Positions 10,102 to 18,745 of a DNA stretch of 64,000 nt are shown here, piece after piece (positions within the stretch are counted from its first letter, which is position 1; each line of letters begins with the position of its first letter). This stretch comes from Flavobacterium sp. N2038. GTDB taxonomy: Bacteria; Bacteroidota; Bacteroidia; Flavobacteriales; Flavobacteriaceae. The stretch lies in contig NZ_CP110001.1 of the NCBI RefSeq assembly GCF_025947185.1, positions 1,240,001 through 1,304,000 of the forward strand, read 5' to 3'. Position numbers and translations under genes: made by a program. A model generated the notes under the pieces. That model was not told the origin of the DNA, did not search any database, and worked only from the letters and a program-made list of their open reading frames with translations.

Positions 10102-10608
10102 ATGAGGAATTTGATTTTTTTAGGTTTGATTTTCTTCGGACTTACAAGTTCAGAAGTTATTGCTCAGTGTGATATTAAAAATAGAGTGTCAGCTGATGGG
10201 AGCATGATGTACTATTTTGATCCGGCCGTTTTTTATACCACAAAATCCAAATCTTTAAAAATTAATGTTCTAACAGATAAAGAGCATTATTTTATTGCTT
10301 TACAGCCCACTCCGTTTCCTTCTAAAAAAGAGGGCAAGAAAATAAAGGGTGATTTAACAATTCATTTAGCAGATAATAAAGTGTATAAGTTATCTCATTA
10401 TGATACACAATACATGAATAATGACTCTATTATGCAAATACTTTATCTTATTGATGATAAAGATCTGGAGTCATTTTCTAAATTTGAAGCTCTTGTAGCA
10501 GAAATTAGGATGGAAGGAACAGAATTTGTTCGAGATTATAATTTTAAGCTGCACAAAGATGCTATTCTGGAACAGCTTATTTGTTTTTTGAAAAAAGAAG
10601 AAAATTAG
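10102..10608 (+). CDS. Small secreted protein of unknown function
   Basis: A 168-residue protein with a signal peptide (cut after about residue 21, at VIAQ). The mature part looks like a compact mixed alpha/beta domain with one Cys near its N-terminus (AQCDIKNRV). I recognise no family. It starts 69 bases after the rhomboid gene and ends three bases before the convergent DUF2490 gene, so there is no room for a terminator between them. Confidence 0.7.
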   Translation: MRNLIFLGLIFFGLTSSEVIAQCDIKNRVSADGSMMYYFDPAVFYTTKSKSLKINVLTDKEHYFIALQPTPFPSKKEGKKIKGDLTIHLADNKVYKLSHYDTQYMNNDSIMQILYLIDDKDLESFSKFEALVAEIRMEGTEFVRDYNFKLHKDAILEQLICFLKKEEN

Positions 10609-10611
10609 AGA

Positions 10612-11412
10612 TTAATCTTCGACTGTTGTTTCTGGCTTTTGAAATAATTTTTTATGCAATTTTTTAAAAAGATTATTGAAAGTTACATTTAGAGATGCAG
10701 CGTTTATAATTTTGTTTTGGGTACTTCTGGGAAGGTATTCGTTTGCATAAGTTAATTCAACTTGTATATCATCAGTAAACAGGTATCCAGCTCCAATATT
10801 AAATCTGTTTCTGTCAAAAAAACTTTCTCCGGTAACTTCTGCCTGAGTTTTTATGTAAACTTCATCAGAAGCAACTGCGTAAACAACACCTTGTCTTAAT
10901 ATTTTGCTGTTAAGTGGTTGCATGTACTTAATCTGCTGGCGATATCGCAATACATTTTCATAATCATCTTCTTGGTTTTTAAGATGTCTAAATTCAAGTC
11001 GCATTCTGGTGCTTAATGTGTAACCAGTTTTATGAAAGAAGTAAGTTCCCTGAGTAGTAAATCTCCATTCGGGTGATTCAAACTGACCGATCTCCGGAAC
11101 ATCTTTATTATTGTGGTAACCCAAAGAAGCAGATAGTTTCCAACGTGGTGTTAAGTAATAATGTCCCCAGCCCCGGATAGCTCTTTGTATATTTTTATCA
11201 AAAAGATTTGACGAATAATCGGTGCTGCTATAGGTTCCTTCGAGATCGAGTTCGGCAGACCATTTTTTGTTTATCGTTCTGTTGAACTGAATTTCATTCC
11301 AAAACTGATTGTAGTGAATCGATTGAGAATAGCTAATACTTGTAACTAAAAGAAGTACAAGTATTAGGCTTATTTTTTTGAGTGATATGTGTTGAGCAGA
11401 ACTTATAGGCAT
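10612..11412 (-). CDS. DUF2490 outer-membrane beta-barrel protein
   Basis: A 266-residue protein with an N-terminal export signal (hydrophobic SLILVLLLVTSISYSQ, about residues 15-30) followed by alternating amphipathic strands. The strands carry the DUF2490 signature: WNEIQFNRTINKKWSAELDLEG, the RWKLSASLGYHNN strand, then FRHLKNQEDDYENVLRYRQ. Such proteins are predicted outer-membrane barrels of unknown function in Bacteroidota. An ATG only 13 residues further in would remove the basic n-region and is less likely. The gene begins 37 bases after rlmB on the same strand and may share its transcript. Confidence 0.8.
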   Translation of the reverse strand: MPISSAQHISLKKISLILVLLLVTSISYSQSIHYNQFWNEIQFNRTINKKWSAELDLEGTYSSTDYSSNLFDKNIQRAIRGWGHYYLTPRWKLSASLGYHNNKDVPEIGQFESPEWRFTTQGTYFFHKTGYTLSTRMRLEFRHLKNQEDDYENVLRYRQQIKYMQPLNSKILRQGVVYAVASDEVYIKTQAEVTGESFFDRNRFNIGAGYLFTDDIQVELTYANEYLPRSTQNKIINAASLNVTFNNLFKKLHKKLFQKPETTVED

Positions 11413-11449
11413 TCATAATTTTTTAAGTAGTACCTAGATTCTTAATCCT

Positions 11450-12184
11450 CTAATTTCTTTGACGAACAGTTTCGTATAAAAAGGCTCCACAAGCAACAGA
11501 AACATTTAACGATCCAATAGAACCAAACATTGGCAGTTTTGCTTTTTCATCTACAATTTTAAGAACAGATGGGTTTATTCCTCTGTCTTCAGATCCCATG
11601 ATGATTGCCAAAGGTTCATTTAAAGATAAATCGTAAATGTTTTGATCTGTTTTTTCGGTTGCGGCTATGGTTTTAATACCTGAACCCTGAAGGTAAAAAA
11701 TAGCATCTTTAATATGTTCAACTTTACAAATTGGCACATTAAATACTGCTCCGGCAGAGGTTTTTACGGTATCTCCATTTACCGGTGCCGAACCTGCTTT
11801 CTGAACTATAATTCCATTTACTCCGGTACATTCTGCAGTCCTGATAATGGCGCCAAAGTTTCTTGCATCAGAGATTTGATCTAATATTAAAAACAAAGGT
11901 TTTGCTCCTGATTCAATTGTAGATTCTACAAGATGTTCTAATTCGATAAAACCAATAGGAGATATTGTAGCGACTGCACCCTGGTGATTGTTTGGTGTAA
12001 GACGGTTTAATTTTTCAACAGGAACATAGGAGAAGTTAATGTTAGCACGTTTCATTACTTTCATTAAATCTTTCATTAATTCTCCGGAAATCTCTTTTTG
12101 TATAAATACTTTATCAACTTCTTTTCCAGCCTGAATTGCTTCTATGATGGCTCTAATGCCAAATATTTGATGTTCTTTTTCCAT
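11450..12184 (-). CDS. rlmB: 23S rRNA (guanosine-2'-O-)-methyltransferase RlmB-type SPOUT enzyme
   Basis: The product is 244 residues from the ATG at 12184 (MEKEHQIFGIRAIIEAI). An upstream ATG at 12223 would add 13 residues that lie across the promoter and terminator and is rejected. The N-terminal L30e-like substrate-binding domain spans about 1-75. The knotted SPOUT domain follows, with motif 1 LDQISDARNFGAIIRTAE (101-118), motif 2 IMGSEDRGI (195-203) and motif 3 SLNVSVACGAF. The enzyme uses S-adenosylmethionine to methylate the 2'-OH of a conserved guanosine (G2251 in E. coli) in the ribosomal P-loop of 23S rRNA. Confidence 0.92.
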   Translation of the reverse strand: MEKEHQIFGIRAIIEAIQAGKEVDKVFIQKEISGELMKDLMKVMKRANINFSYVPVEKLNRLTPNNHQGAVATISPIGFIELEHLVESTIESGAKPLFLILDQISDARNFGAIIRTAECTGVNGIIVQKAGSAPVNGDTVKTSAGAVFNVPICKVEHIKDAIFYLQGSGIKTIAATEKTDQNIYDLSLNEPLAIIMGSEDRGINPSVLKIVDEKAKLPMFGSIGSLNVSVACGAFLYETVRQRN

Positions 12185-12188
12185 GAGA

Positions 12189-12219
12189 CAAATATAGGTA
12201 ATATGTTTATATAAAAAAA
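12189..12219 (-). promoter_or_regulatory. Candidate rlmB promoter
   Basis: On the minus strand TATATTTG (plus coordinates 12189-12196) matches TAnnTTTG, with TTTT or GTTT 19-20 bases upstream in the -33 position. The box ends four bases before the rlmB ATG, implying a leaderless mRNA. The -33 region overlaps the terminator of the preceding operon. Confidence 0.5.
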
Positions 12220-12244
12220 CCACCCCAAATTAATGGGATGGTTT
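12213..12244 (-). terminator. Intrinsic terminator of the first SusC/D operon
   Basis: Read on the minus strand, AAACCATCCC and GGGGTGGTTT (one G-T pair) form a 10-bp stem around ATTAATTT, followed by a run of Ts. It lies 28 bases after the stop of the last gene of the operon. Confidence 0.75.
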
Positions 12245-12271
12245 AAATAAAGTTCTTTATAGAGCTTAATC

Positions 12272-12808
12272 TTAGTGTTCGTCTTCAGCGAAACCGGTTC
12301 TTTTATAACCTTTTATTTCATAAATAACTCCTGGTTCATCAGAGAATTCAGCTTTAAAAGAGATGCCGTCAACAGTATGGCCTCCAGTAGATGTAGCACC
12401 ATTTTTAACGATTTTACCATCTGTGATGTTTACGTTAACTGAATATGTTTCAATAATGTTAGGTGTTGAAGCAATGTCACGTACAATTTTACTTGCTAAA
12501 TTATTTCCTGCAAATGACAATGAACTGATAGTTACGGGTGTCTTAACTTTAAAACCCCACATATTATTATGATCATCTATCCAGAAATCTTTTCCATCAT
12601 TTGCTGATGTGTTGAAGGTAGAAAGAAGTCCATAGTCCTCTACCACCTCTCCGTCAGCCGCTAATAATTGTACATACCAATCACCGGCCATTGACTGAAC
12701 AGAAGTTCCTCCAGCATCAATATCCCCAACTTCATCGCAAGATGAAAACGAAGTAAGAACAAGTACCGCTACTAGTATACGTGTTATATTTTGTTTAAAT
12801 TTTTTCAT
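12272..12808 (-). CDS. Putative lipid-binding lipoprotein of a SusC/D operon
   Basis: A 178-residue lipoprotein with a signal sequence and lipobox ending at Cys24 (TSFSSC). The mature part starts with an acidic stretch (DEVGDID), which in Bacteroidota favours surface display. A lipocalin-like beta domain follows, beginning MAGDWYVQLLAADGE, typical of the Bacteroidota Lipid_bd family (Pfam PF12888, assigned from memory of the family). It is last in the four-gene operon and would sit in the outer membrane beside the SusCD complex. Ligand unknown; the family name does not prove lipid binding. Confidence 0.7.
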   Translation of the reverse strand: MKKFKQNITRILVAVLVLTSFSSCDEVGDIDAGGTSVQSMAGDWYVQLLAADGEVVEDYGLLSTFNTSANDGKDFWIDDHNNMWGFKVKTPVTISSLSFAGNNLASKIVRDIASTPNIIETYSVNVNITDGKIVKNGATSTGGHTVDGISFKAEFSDEPGVIYEIKGYKRTGFAEDEH

Positions 12809-12823
12809 TTTAATTTTTTTAAA

Positions 12824-13462
12824 TTATCTTTTAAATACTCTCTCAGCTGTACCGAAAACTGCTGAAGCATAAATTACCCATTTCCAGTTGTTTTTATCTG
12901 TAATGGTACCAATGTTACTTTCTGCAGAAATTCCAGACGCAGAAGCGTTTTCAGTGTATGGTGCGTAAATTTGTTTGTCGTCTATATTATAAAATTCCAT
13001 AGTCAACTTATCGGCAGCTATACTATATCCAGTTGCATTATCACATGTGTATTTTCTTCCACCGTATCCAGGTAGTGGGGTTACCACGTTAGGGTTTCCA
13101 CTTCTTAGGAAAGTACCAGTTAAATCAATTGTAGATGGTTTGTTACTTAAAACAACAACAGTACGTGTTACAGAAGCAGGGAAACCATCACTATTTACTG
13201 CAGAGTATTTTAGTTTGTACATTGAAGGCTTACTTGTGTCTACAGCACCATCAGTTTTTACTTCAAGTGTTTTTCCATCAGCCTCAGCAGTAACACCTTC
13301 CTCAGTATATGTATCTCCTTGAGTTAGAATAACAAGATTTGGGCCATTCATCGTAAAGTTGGCGTAAGCTGTTACTTTCGAAACTCCATCAGTAGAGTCT
13401 CCTTCGCAAGAAGTTAATAATAGTCCTGAGACTATCATTAGAGATATAAAAATCTTTTTCAT
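12824..13462 (-). CDS. Surface lipoprotein with Ig-like DUF5011/DUF5012-type domain
   Basis: A 212-residue lipoprotein with lipobox Cys19 (LLLTSC) followed by acidic residues. Residues about 45-105 form a bacterial Ig-like fold recognisable from GDTYTEEGVTAEADGKTL and SVTRTVVVL. The C-terminal half (from about 110) resembles the accessory domain of BT_2262-type proteins found next to SusD. It probably helps bind the ligand imported by the neighbouring SusCD pair. It lies 12 bases after SusD and 15 bases before the lipid-binding-type gene. Confidence 0.7.
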   Translation of the reverse strand: MKKIFISLMIVSGLLLTSCEGDSTDGVSKVTAYANFTMNGPNLVILTQGDTYTEEGVTAEADGKTLEVKTDGAVDTSKPSMYKLKYSAVNSDGFPASVTRTVVVLSNKPSTIDLTGTFLRSGNPNVVTPLPGYGGRKYTCDNATGYSIAADKLTMEFYNIDDKQIYAPYTENASASGISAESNIGTITDKNNWKWVIYASAVFGTAERVFKR

Positions 13463-13474
13463 TTTTTTAATTTT

Positions 13475-14959
13475 TTAGTTAACATCCCACCAAACTGGAT
13501 CTATAATTTTCTTTAAAGCTGGAGCATTAGGATTTCTTGATTTTACTGTATTTGGCAAAATAATTCTTCTTGGGAATTGATTTGCTCCAAGTACAGTTTC
13601 TACAGATGTAGCAAGTTGTCCAGGAATGTATGCTTCGTTAGATTGTTTAACAGCTGATTCTTTTGGGAATCCAGTTCTGTTTTGCTCTAAGAATGACTCG
13701 TAACCGTTTCCAGGGAAACTTGCGATCCATTTTTGAGTGATAATTGCTTCAATTTGAGCAGCAGTTCCAGTTGCAGGGAATTCATATTTTCCACCAGCAG
13801 CTAAGATATTATTTGCATTGCCAACAGCTGGAACAGTAGAAGTTGTACCATCTGGATTGACAACTTTAGTTTCAGTGTTGTATTTAGCAAAATTTGCTTG
13901 TACTCCTAAATCATATTTTTCTTTAGCACCAGCACCAGCATAATATCTAGTAAGAGCTTCTGCTTGTAAGAAATAGCTTTCCTCAGCACTTATTAAATAT
14001 ACCGGAGTCTTAGGGAATAATGTTACTAATGAAAGACCAGTCGCAGTGTTTAAGAAATCACCTTGGTTGTTTGGTTGTCCTACTCCGTAATATTTGTCTT
14101 TACGCGGATCTGCGTTAATAGCCAAATAACTGTACAATGTTTTACTAGCTCTAAGATTTAAAGTAGTGTTTAATTGTCTTCTGTCTGATTCGTACAAAGG
14201 GTTACTTCTGTCAGCAGCATCTTCAAATTGAGTCATAGCAGCATCAACATCTAAGAATTGTGCACCAGAATTAATTAAAGCTGTAATTCCTGATTGAGCA
14301 AGAGTAGGGTTAACCTGAGTTAATCTCATATGAAGTTTTAACAATAAAGTATTACCATATTTAGTCCAGTTTTCCATGTTTCCATTAAAAATGAAATCAT
14401 CTTTCCCTGGTACATCACCTACAGAAGCAGATTGATCTTTTGCTAAAGCTGATTTTAAATCAGCGATCATTAAATCGTAAGCCTCTTTTCCAGTATTAAA
14501 TTTTGGTTGTAAAAATAATGGATTGTTAGCCTCTGTGTAAGGGATATCATCGTATAAATCTGTCATTACCTGAGAAGCTTGTACTTCAAGTACTGTAGCA
14601 ATCAAGTAATAGTTGTTATTACCTTCTTTTAATGCTTTTGCTTTAACCACTCTAATGTCGTTTAAAGCATCGTACATTGCTGTCCAGCCAACTTGGTAAT
14701 CATTTGTTCCAATACTGTATTGGTCAATATTTTTATATTGGTTTGAAGTATTGTTTTGAGTCCAAAATTGAGACCAGAACCCACCAATTAAAGCATAGTA
14801 AGACCCTTGTGCTCCTACAACTCCAGCAATACCAGCCGGTAAAATTGTAGCATATGCTTGCCCAGGAGGCAATAGATCCGGATCTCTATTAATGTCAAAT
14901 GTATCATCACATGACACTAATAAGAAAAGAGCTGTTATTAATGTTGCTATTTTTTTCAT
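13475..14959 (-). CDS. SusD/RagB-family nutrient-binding outer-membrane lipoprotein (SusD-like_2 type)
   Basis: A 494-residue lipoprotein with signal and lipobox ending at Cys17 (LLVSC) followed by Asp-Asp. The fold is mostly helical with TPR-like repeats, and characteristic stretches include SQFWTQNNTSNQY, WTAMYDALNDIRVVKAKA and the C-terminal FPRRIILP. It would form the lid over its SusC partner and capture an oligosaccharide or peptide ligand at the cell surface. It lies 16 bases after SusC. No glycoside hydrolase or regulator is adjacent, so the substrate cannot be guessed. Confidence 0.9.
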   Translation of the reverse strand: MKKIATLITALFLLVSCDDTFDINRDPDLLPPGQAYATILPAGIAGVVGAQGSYYALIGGFWSQFWTQNNTSNQYKNIDQYSIGTNDYQVGWTAMYDALNDIRVVKAKALKEGNNNYYLIATVLEVQASQVMTDLYDDIPYTEANNPLFLQPKFNTGKEAYDLMIADLKSALAKDQSASVGDVPGKDDFIFNGNMENWTKYGNTLLLKLHMRLTQVNPTLAQSGITALINSGAQFLDVDAAMTQFEDAADRSNPLYESDRRQLNTTLNLRASKTLYSYLAINADPRKDKYYGVGQPNNQGDFLNTATGLSLVTLFPKTPVYLISAEESYFLQAEALTRYYAGAGAKEKYDLGVQANFAKYNTETKVVNPDGTTSTVPAVGNANNILAAGGKYEFPATGTAAQIEAIITQKWIASFPGNGYESFLEQNRTGFPKESAVKQSNEAYIPGQLATSVETVLGANQFPRRIILPNTVKSRNPNAPALKKIIDPVWWDVN

Positions 14960-14975
14960 TTTTCTATATTTATTA

Positions 14976-17900
14976 TTAGAATGATAATTTTAAAACTCCT
15001 CCAATAGATCTTTGAGAAGGGTTAGCTGCAAATTCTCCTACATCAGAAAGTACACCTGTTCCGTAAGTTCCAGTTTCTGGATCTGTGTAAGGGTTGCTTC
15101 CTGGAGTCCATAAGAAAAGGTTTCTTCCGTAGATTCCAAGAGTGATTTTGTTTAATCCCATGTTTTTACTTACTGAAGATGGGAAATCATAGTTGAAATT
15201 AATCTCTCTTAATCTAACAAAAGTTTTGTCAATTACGTGAGTAGATTCAATTCCTGGGTTGTTTGTAGTGTTGTAGAATGATGATACGTTAGCGAAAGTA
15301 ACCGGAGTTGTGTTTTCAGTATAAGTAACAGCACCTGCAGCATCTACGTGCTCATTAACAGAGTTAGGGATGATGAATGTGTTTCTGTCATTGTAAACAG
15401 TTTCTGCACCATTTCCTGTAAAGTGTGATAATCTCTTAGTGTAAGAGTAGAATTCTCCACCTTGTTTCCAGTCAAATGAAAGACCTAAGTTGAAGTTTTT
15501 GTATTTGAAAGTATTTTGTAAACCCATTACGAAATCACGTTGTGAGTTCCCAATGCGTTGGATGTCAGCACTTGTTTCGTACATACCTGTGTTAGCATTA
15601 ACAATATATTGCCCTGCATCATTTGTTTTTGGTACAAGAGAATAGAATGTTCCGATTGGTTGTCCTTTTGTAGCTCTATAAGTTACACCATAAACAGGCG
15701 CTAAGTCGATATCGTTAAATCCGTCAGCTAACTTAGTAACTTCATTAAGGTTTTTAGTGAACGTGTAAGTTAAGTTCCAAGAAAAGTCTTTGTTTTTAAT
15801 TGGACTACCTGAAAGAGAAAGCTCGATACCTTTGTTTACTACTTCAGCAGCATTAATATATTTACTTGTAAATCCTGTTGAAGGATCTAACGGTAAGTTA
15901 ACGATCAAATCAGAAGTTGTTTTATGATATAATGCAATATCATAGCTAATTCTGTTTTTCAAGAATGATCCCTCAGCTCCAACTTCGTACTCAATTGTAG
16001 ATTCTGGTTTCAATTCTGGATTTGCTAGTCTACTTGAAGCTTCGTAGTAACTTACGCCTCCCATTGGAGATGCAATGATACCAAAGTTTGCAGCAGCAGA
16101 ACCTGGAATGTATGAGTTTTCAGTTACATAAGGCTGAGTGTCATTTGCAATTTTAGAAGCAGCACCTCTTAATTTTAAGAAAGTACTTCCGTTATCAATT
16201 ACAATAGCACCAAGAGATAATGCTGGGTAGAAATAAGCATTGTTTCCAATTGGTAATGTAGATGTAGCATCTTCTCTACCAGTAAGTGTAGCAAAATATC
16301 TGTTTTTGAAAGCAAATTCAGCAGAAGCATATACAGCAGCATTTCTTCTTAATGAGTTTGTTTGTGTAATAGTTGGTCTGTTTGGTGAGTTAGATAATTC
16401 GTAGTAATTAGCTATACCAAGATTTGTAATTGTGTTAAACAATTCATCAGACTCTCTTTTGTTGTAGTTTAAACCACCTAAAAGGTTTAATGTCCAGTCT
16501 TCACTCAAGTTTGTGTTATAGTTAATGTTGAAGAAAGTATCAAATTCACTGTATTCAGATCTTCCTTCTGTAACACCACCCACAACTTTGTTTGCTCCTG
16601 CAATTGCTTGAGCAGAACCTGGAGCGTAATCAACAATAGCTCCGTAACTTTTAAATCTTTCAGATCTAATGTTACCACCCACTTGCCATGAAGCAACAAT
16701 TTTATCAGTAATTTTGTAGCTTAAGTTTACGTTTCCAAAAACGTTGTTTCCGTAAACTTTAGTACTGTTCTCGTTAATTGAGAAGTAAGGATTTGCAGCG
16801 TAAGGAGTAAAGTAGTAATCTGGAGTATTGAATGGATTACCTTTGTAATCTGCTAAATCTACGATACTAACGTCTCTAGGGATTTGTAATAAATCTTGTT
16901 GTAATGTAGAACCTTGTCCTGCATCATCACCTTGTCCTGTATTAACAACACTTTGGTTTTTGTATACATAGTTTAATGCAGTTCTTAAAGTAAATTTTTT
17001 ACCTTTTAAACCTCCATTGAAACCTAAAGATTGTTTTTTGTATAAATCAGCATCAGATGGTACAACACCATCACTGTTTACATTTGAGAATACTAAAGAG
17101 AAATCTGAAGTATCTCCACCACCACTTAAGTTTACAGATTGAGTAGCTAAAGATCCTGTGTTGTAGAAGTCTCTAACGTTATCTTTTAGACCTACATAAG
17201 ATTTTAATTGTTGAGTATTCTTGTAAATACTACCCCATGGTCTAACTTCTCCATTGAATGCAGGTCCCCAAGAACCATTTTCATTACTGAAAGTGTTAGA
17301 TCCTGAATATCCAACACCATTCCATCCTTGTCCGAATGAATTTTGTAAGTGAGGAACTCTAGCAACCTCACTGAATTCAGTTGAAGCTAAAACGTCAACT
17401 TTAATTCCAGTGTTTGATTTTCCTTTTTTAGTTGTAATAAGGATTACACCACCCCCAGCTCTTGAACCATATAAAGCAGATGCAGCAGCTCCTTTAAGAA
17501 CTGTCATACTTTCAATGTTGTTAGGGTCAAGGTCACTGATACCGTTACCTGTATCATATGATCTAGTTGAAGAAGCAGTACCATTATTACTAGTACCTGT
17601 TGCAGTATTGTTAATTGGAGAACCATCAACAATGTAAAGCGGTCCTGCATTACCAGTAATAGTGTTCAAACCACGGATAACAACTTTAGTAGAAGCTCCT
17701 GGTTGAGACGGTGCTGTAATATCAACTCCGGCAATTTTACCAGAAAGTGTTTCAAATGGGTTTGTGTTAACTACTGCAGTAATTGCTTCTGCTTTCAAAG
17801 TTGTTGTTGCGTAACCAAGAGATTTTTTCTCTCTTTTAATACCAAAGGCAGTTACAACAACACCTTCTAGTTCTTGTGCGCCAGCGTCAGCTAATTTTAC

Positions 17901-18173
17901 ATTAACTGTTGCAGAAGTAGCTGCTACTTCTTGGGTTTTCATCCCAATGTAGCTAAATACCAAAATTTGGCTTGAAGATGCTTTAATAGAAAATTTACCA
18001 TCAAAGTCTGATTGTGTTCCCGTTTTAGTTCCTTTAACTAATACACTAACACCTGGTAGAGGCATTCCTGCATTGTCAGAAACTGTTCCAGAAACAGCTC
18101 TTTCTTGCGCAAAAGAAAGTTGCGCGACTAGTACCAATAACAGTACTAAGAATCCATTGAACTTTAGTTTCAT
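14976..18173 (-). CDS. SusC/RagA-family TonB-dependent outer-membrane transporter (first copy)
   Basis: A 1065-residue protein. The signal peptide ends near QLSFAQ (residue 22). A carboxypeptidase-regulatory-like domain (about 25-105, PLPGVSVLVKGTKTGTQ, then FSYIGMKTQEV) is followed by the TonB-box/plug region (LEGVVVTAFGI, then SLYIVDGSP-type signature YIVDGSPINN and GRAGGGVILITTKKGK-like SRAGGGVILITTKKGK). A large 22-stranded barrel ends in the outer-membrane terminus LKLSF. It uses TonB/proton-motive force to import ligands handed over by SusD. It heads the operon 12272-18173. Its N-terminal 110 residues are nearly the same as those of the second SusC at 20218-23496, while the barrels differ. 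Confidence 0.95.
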   Translation of the reverse strand: MKLKFNGFLVLLLVLVAQLSFAQERAVSGTVSDNAGMPLPGVSVLVKGTKTGTQSDFDGKFSIKASSSQILVFSYIGMKTQEVAATSATVNVKLADAGAQELEGVVVTAFGIKREKKSLGYATTTLKAEAITAVVNTNPFETLSGKIAGVDITAPSQPGASTKVVIRGLNTITGNAGPLYIVDGSPINNTATGTSNNGTASSTRSYDTGNGISDLDPNNIESMTVLKGAAASALYGSRAGGGVILITTKKGKSNTGIKVDVLASTEFSEVARVPHLQNSFGQGWNGVGYSGSNTFSNENGSWGPAFNGEVRPWGSIYKNTQQLKSYVGLKDNVRDFYNTGSLATQSVNLSGGGDTSDFSLVFSNVNSDGVVPSDADLYKKQSLGFNGGLKGKKFTLRTALNYVYKNQSVVNTGQGDDAGQGSTLQQDLLQIPRDVSIVDLADYKGNPFNTPDYYFTPYAANPYFSINENSTKVYGNNVFGNVNLSYKITDKIVASWQVGGNIRSERFKSYGAIVDYAPGSAQAIAGANKVVGGVTEGRSEYSEFDTFFNINYNTNLSEDWTLNLLGGLNYNKRESDELFNTITNLGIANYYELSNSPNRPTITQTNSLRRNAAVYASAEFAFKNRYFATLTGREDATSTLPIGNNAYFYPALSLGAIVIDNGSTFLKLRGAASKIANDTQPYVTENSYIPGSAAANFGIIASPMGGVSYYEASSRLANPELKPESTIEYEVGAEGSFLKNRISYDIALYHKTTSDLIVNLPLDPSTGFTSKYINAAEVVNKGIELSLSGSPIKNKDFSWNLTYTFTKNLNEVTKLADGFNDIDLAPVYGVTYRATKGQPIGTFYSLVPKTNDAGQYIVNANTGMYETSADIQRIGNSQRDFVMGLQNTFKYKNFNLGLSFDWKQGGEFYSYTKRLSHFTGNGAETVYNDRNTFIIPNSVNEHVDAAGAVTYTENTTPVTFANVSSFYNTTNNPGIESTHVIDKTFVRLREINFNYDFPSSVSKNMGLNKITLGIYGRNLFLWTPGSNPYTDPETGTYGTGVLSDVGEFAANPSQRSIGGVLKLSF

Positions 18174-18745
18174 TTTTAAATATTTTGAATTAGTCCGACA
18201 AAAATCTTAATAATTTGTTAATCTACCTAATATAAAAAGCTTTTTTTTTAGTTAAATAATGATTTTGAGGTGAGATTTTGCTGTTTTATCGATTAAAATT
18301 AGCTTAAAATTACAAATCCGTAATTTTTAGTGTTAAAATTGACAATAATTAAAAATTTTATCAACCCCTTAAATGTTAAATTTATAGATGAAGGGTATTT
18401 AAATGTTTTTTTTATAACTTTTATCTTAGAAAAAATGAATGGACTAACTGCTAAATTTTGTTAAAAAGGTCGTGAATCTTTAATAGTCAGTGTTAATGGT
18501 TGTGTAAAGTATTTTATGTTGTGAAATTGCTTTGAAAATTAAGCAAAGACTTTTGTCTGTTTAATAGATTGAAAATTTTGCTTTCTTTTTAATTTTTTTA
18601 ATAGTTTTTTGTTTTGGTATTTCTATTATGATAATAGTGCAATTTAGTCTAATGTAAAATTAAAGTTAATAGAGTTTTTAAAAATAAAAAGCGGTTACAG
18701 GTAATTTGTAACCGCTTTCTTTTTGTTGTAATGAAGTGATATGAG
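18174..18745. other. 572-bp non-coding region upstream of the first SusC gene
   Basis: This AT-rich stretch has no credible ORF. It holds the terminator of the second SusC/D operon at its right end (18688-18718) and must hold the promoter and leader of the first SusC gene. I find no perfect TAnnTTTG box on the minus strand. A weak stem (CCCTT with AAGGG) lies about 18366-18395. The length is unusual compared with the short gaps elsewhere, so a long leader, an alternative-sigma promoter or an unannotated small RNA is possible. Confidence 0.6.
18688..18718 (-). terminator. Intrinsic terminator of the second SusC/D operon
   Basis: AAAGCGGTTAC and GTAACCGCTTT form a perfect 11-bp stem with a 9-base loop, 28 bases after the SusD stop. 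It is followed on the minus strand by a T-rich stretch; the plus strand also has Ts, so it could work both ways. Confidence 0.85.

Noticed and set aside
13047..13322. Open frame opposite the Ig-like lipoprotein gene
   Set aside because: It is fully antisense to a lipoprotein gene with a clear lipobox and operon context.
17410..17637. Open frame opposite the first SusC gene
   Set aside because: It is antisense to the conserved plug-coding region; its composition follows from SusC codon usage.
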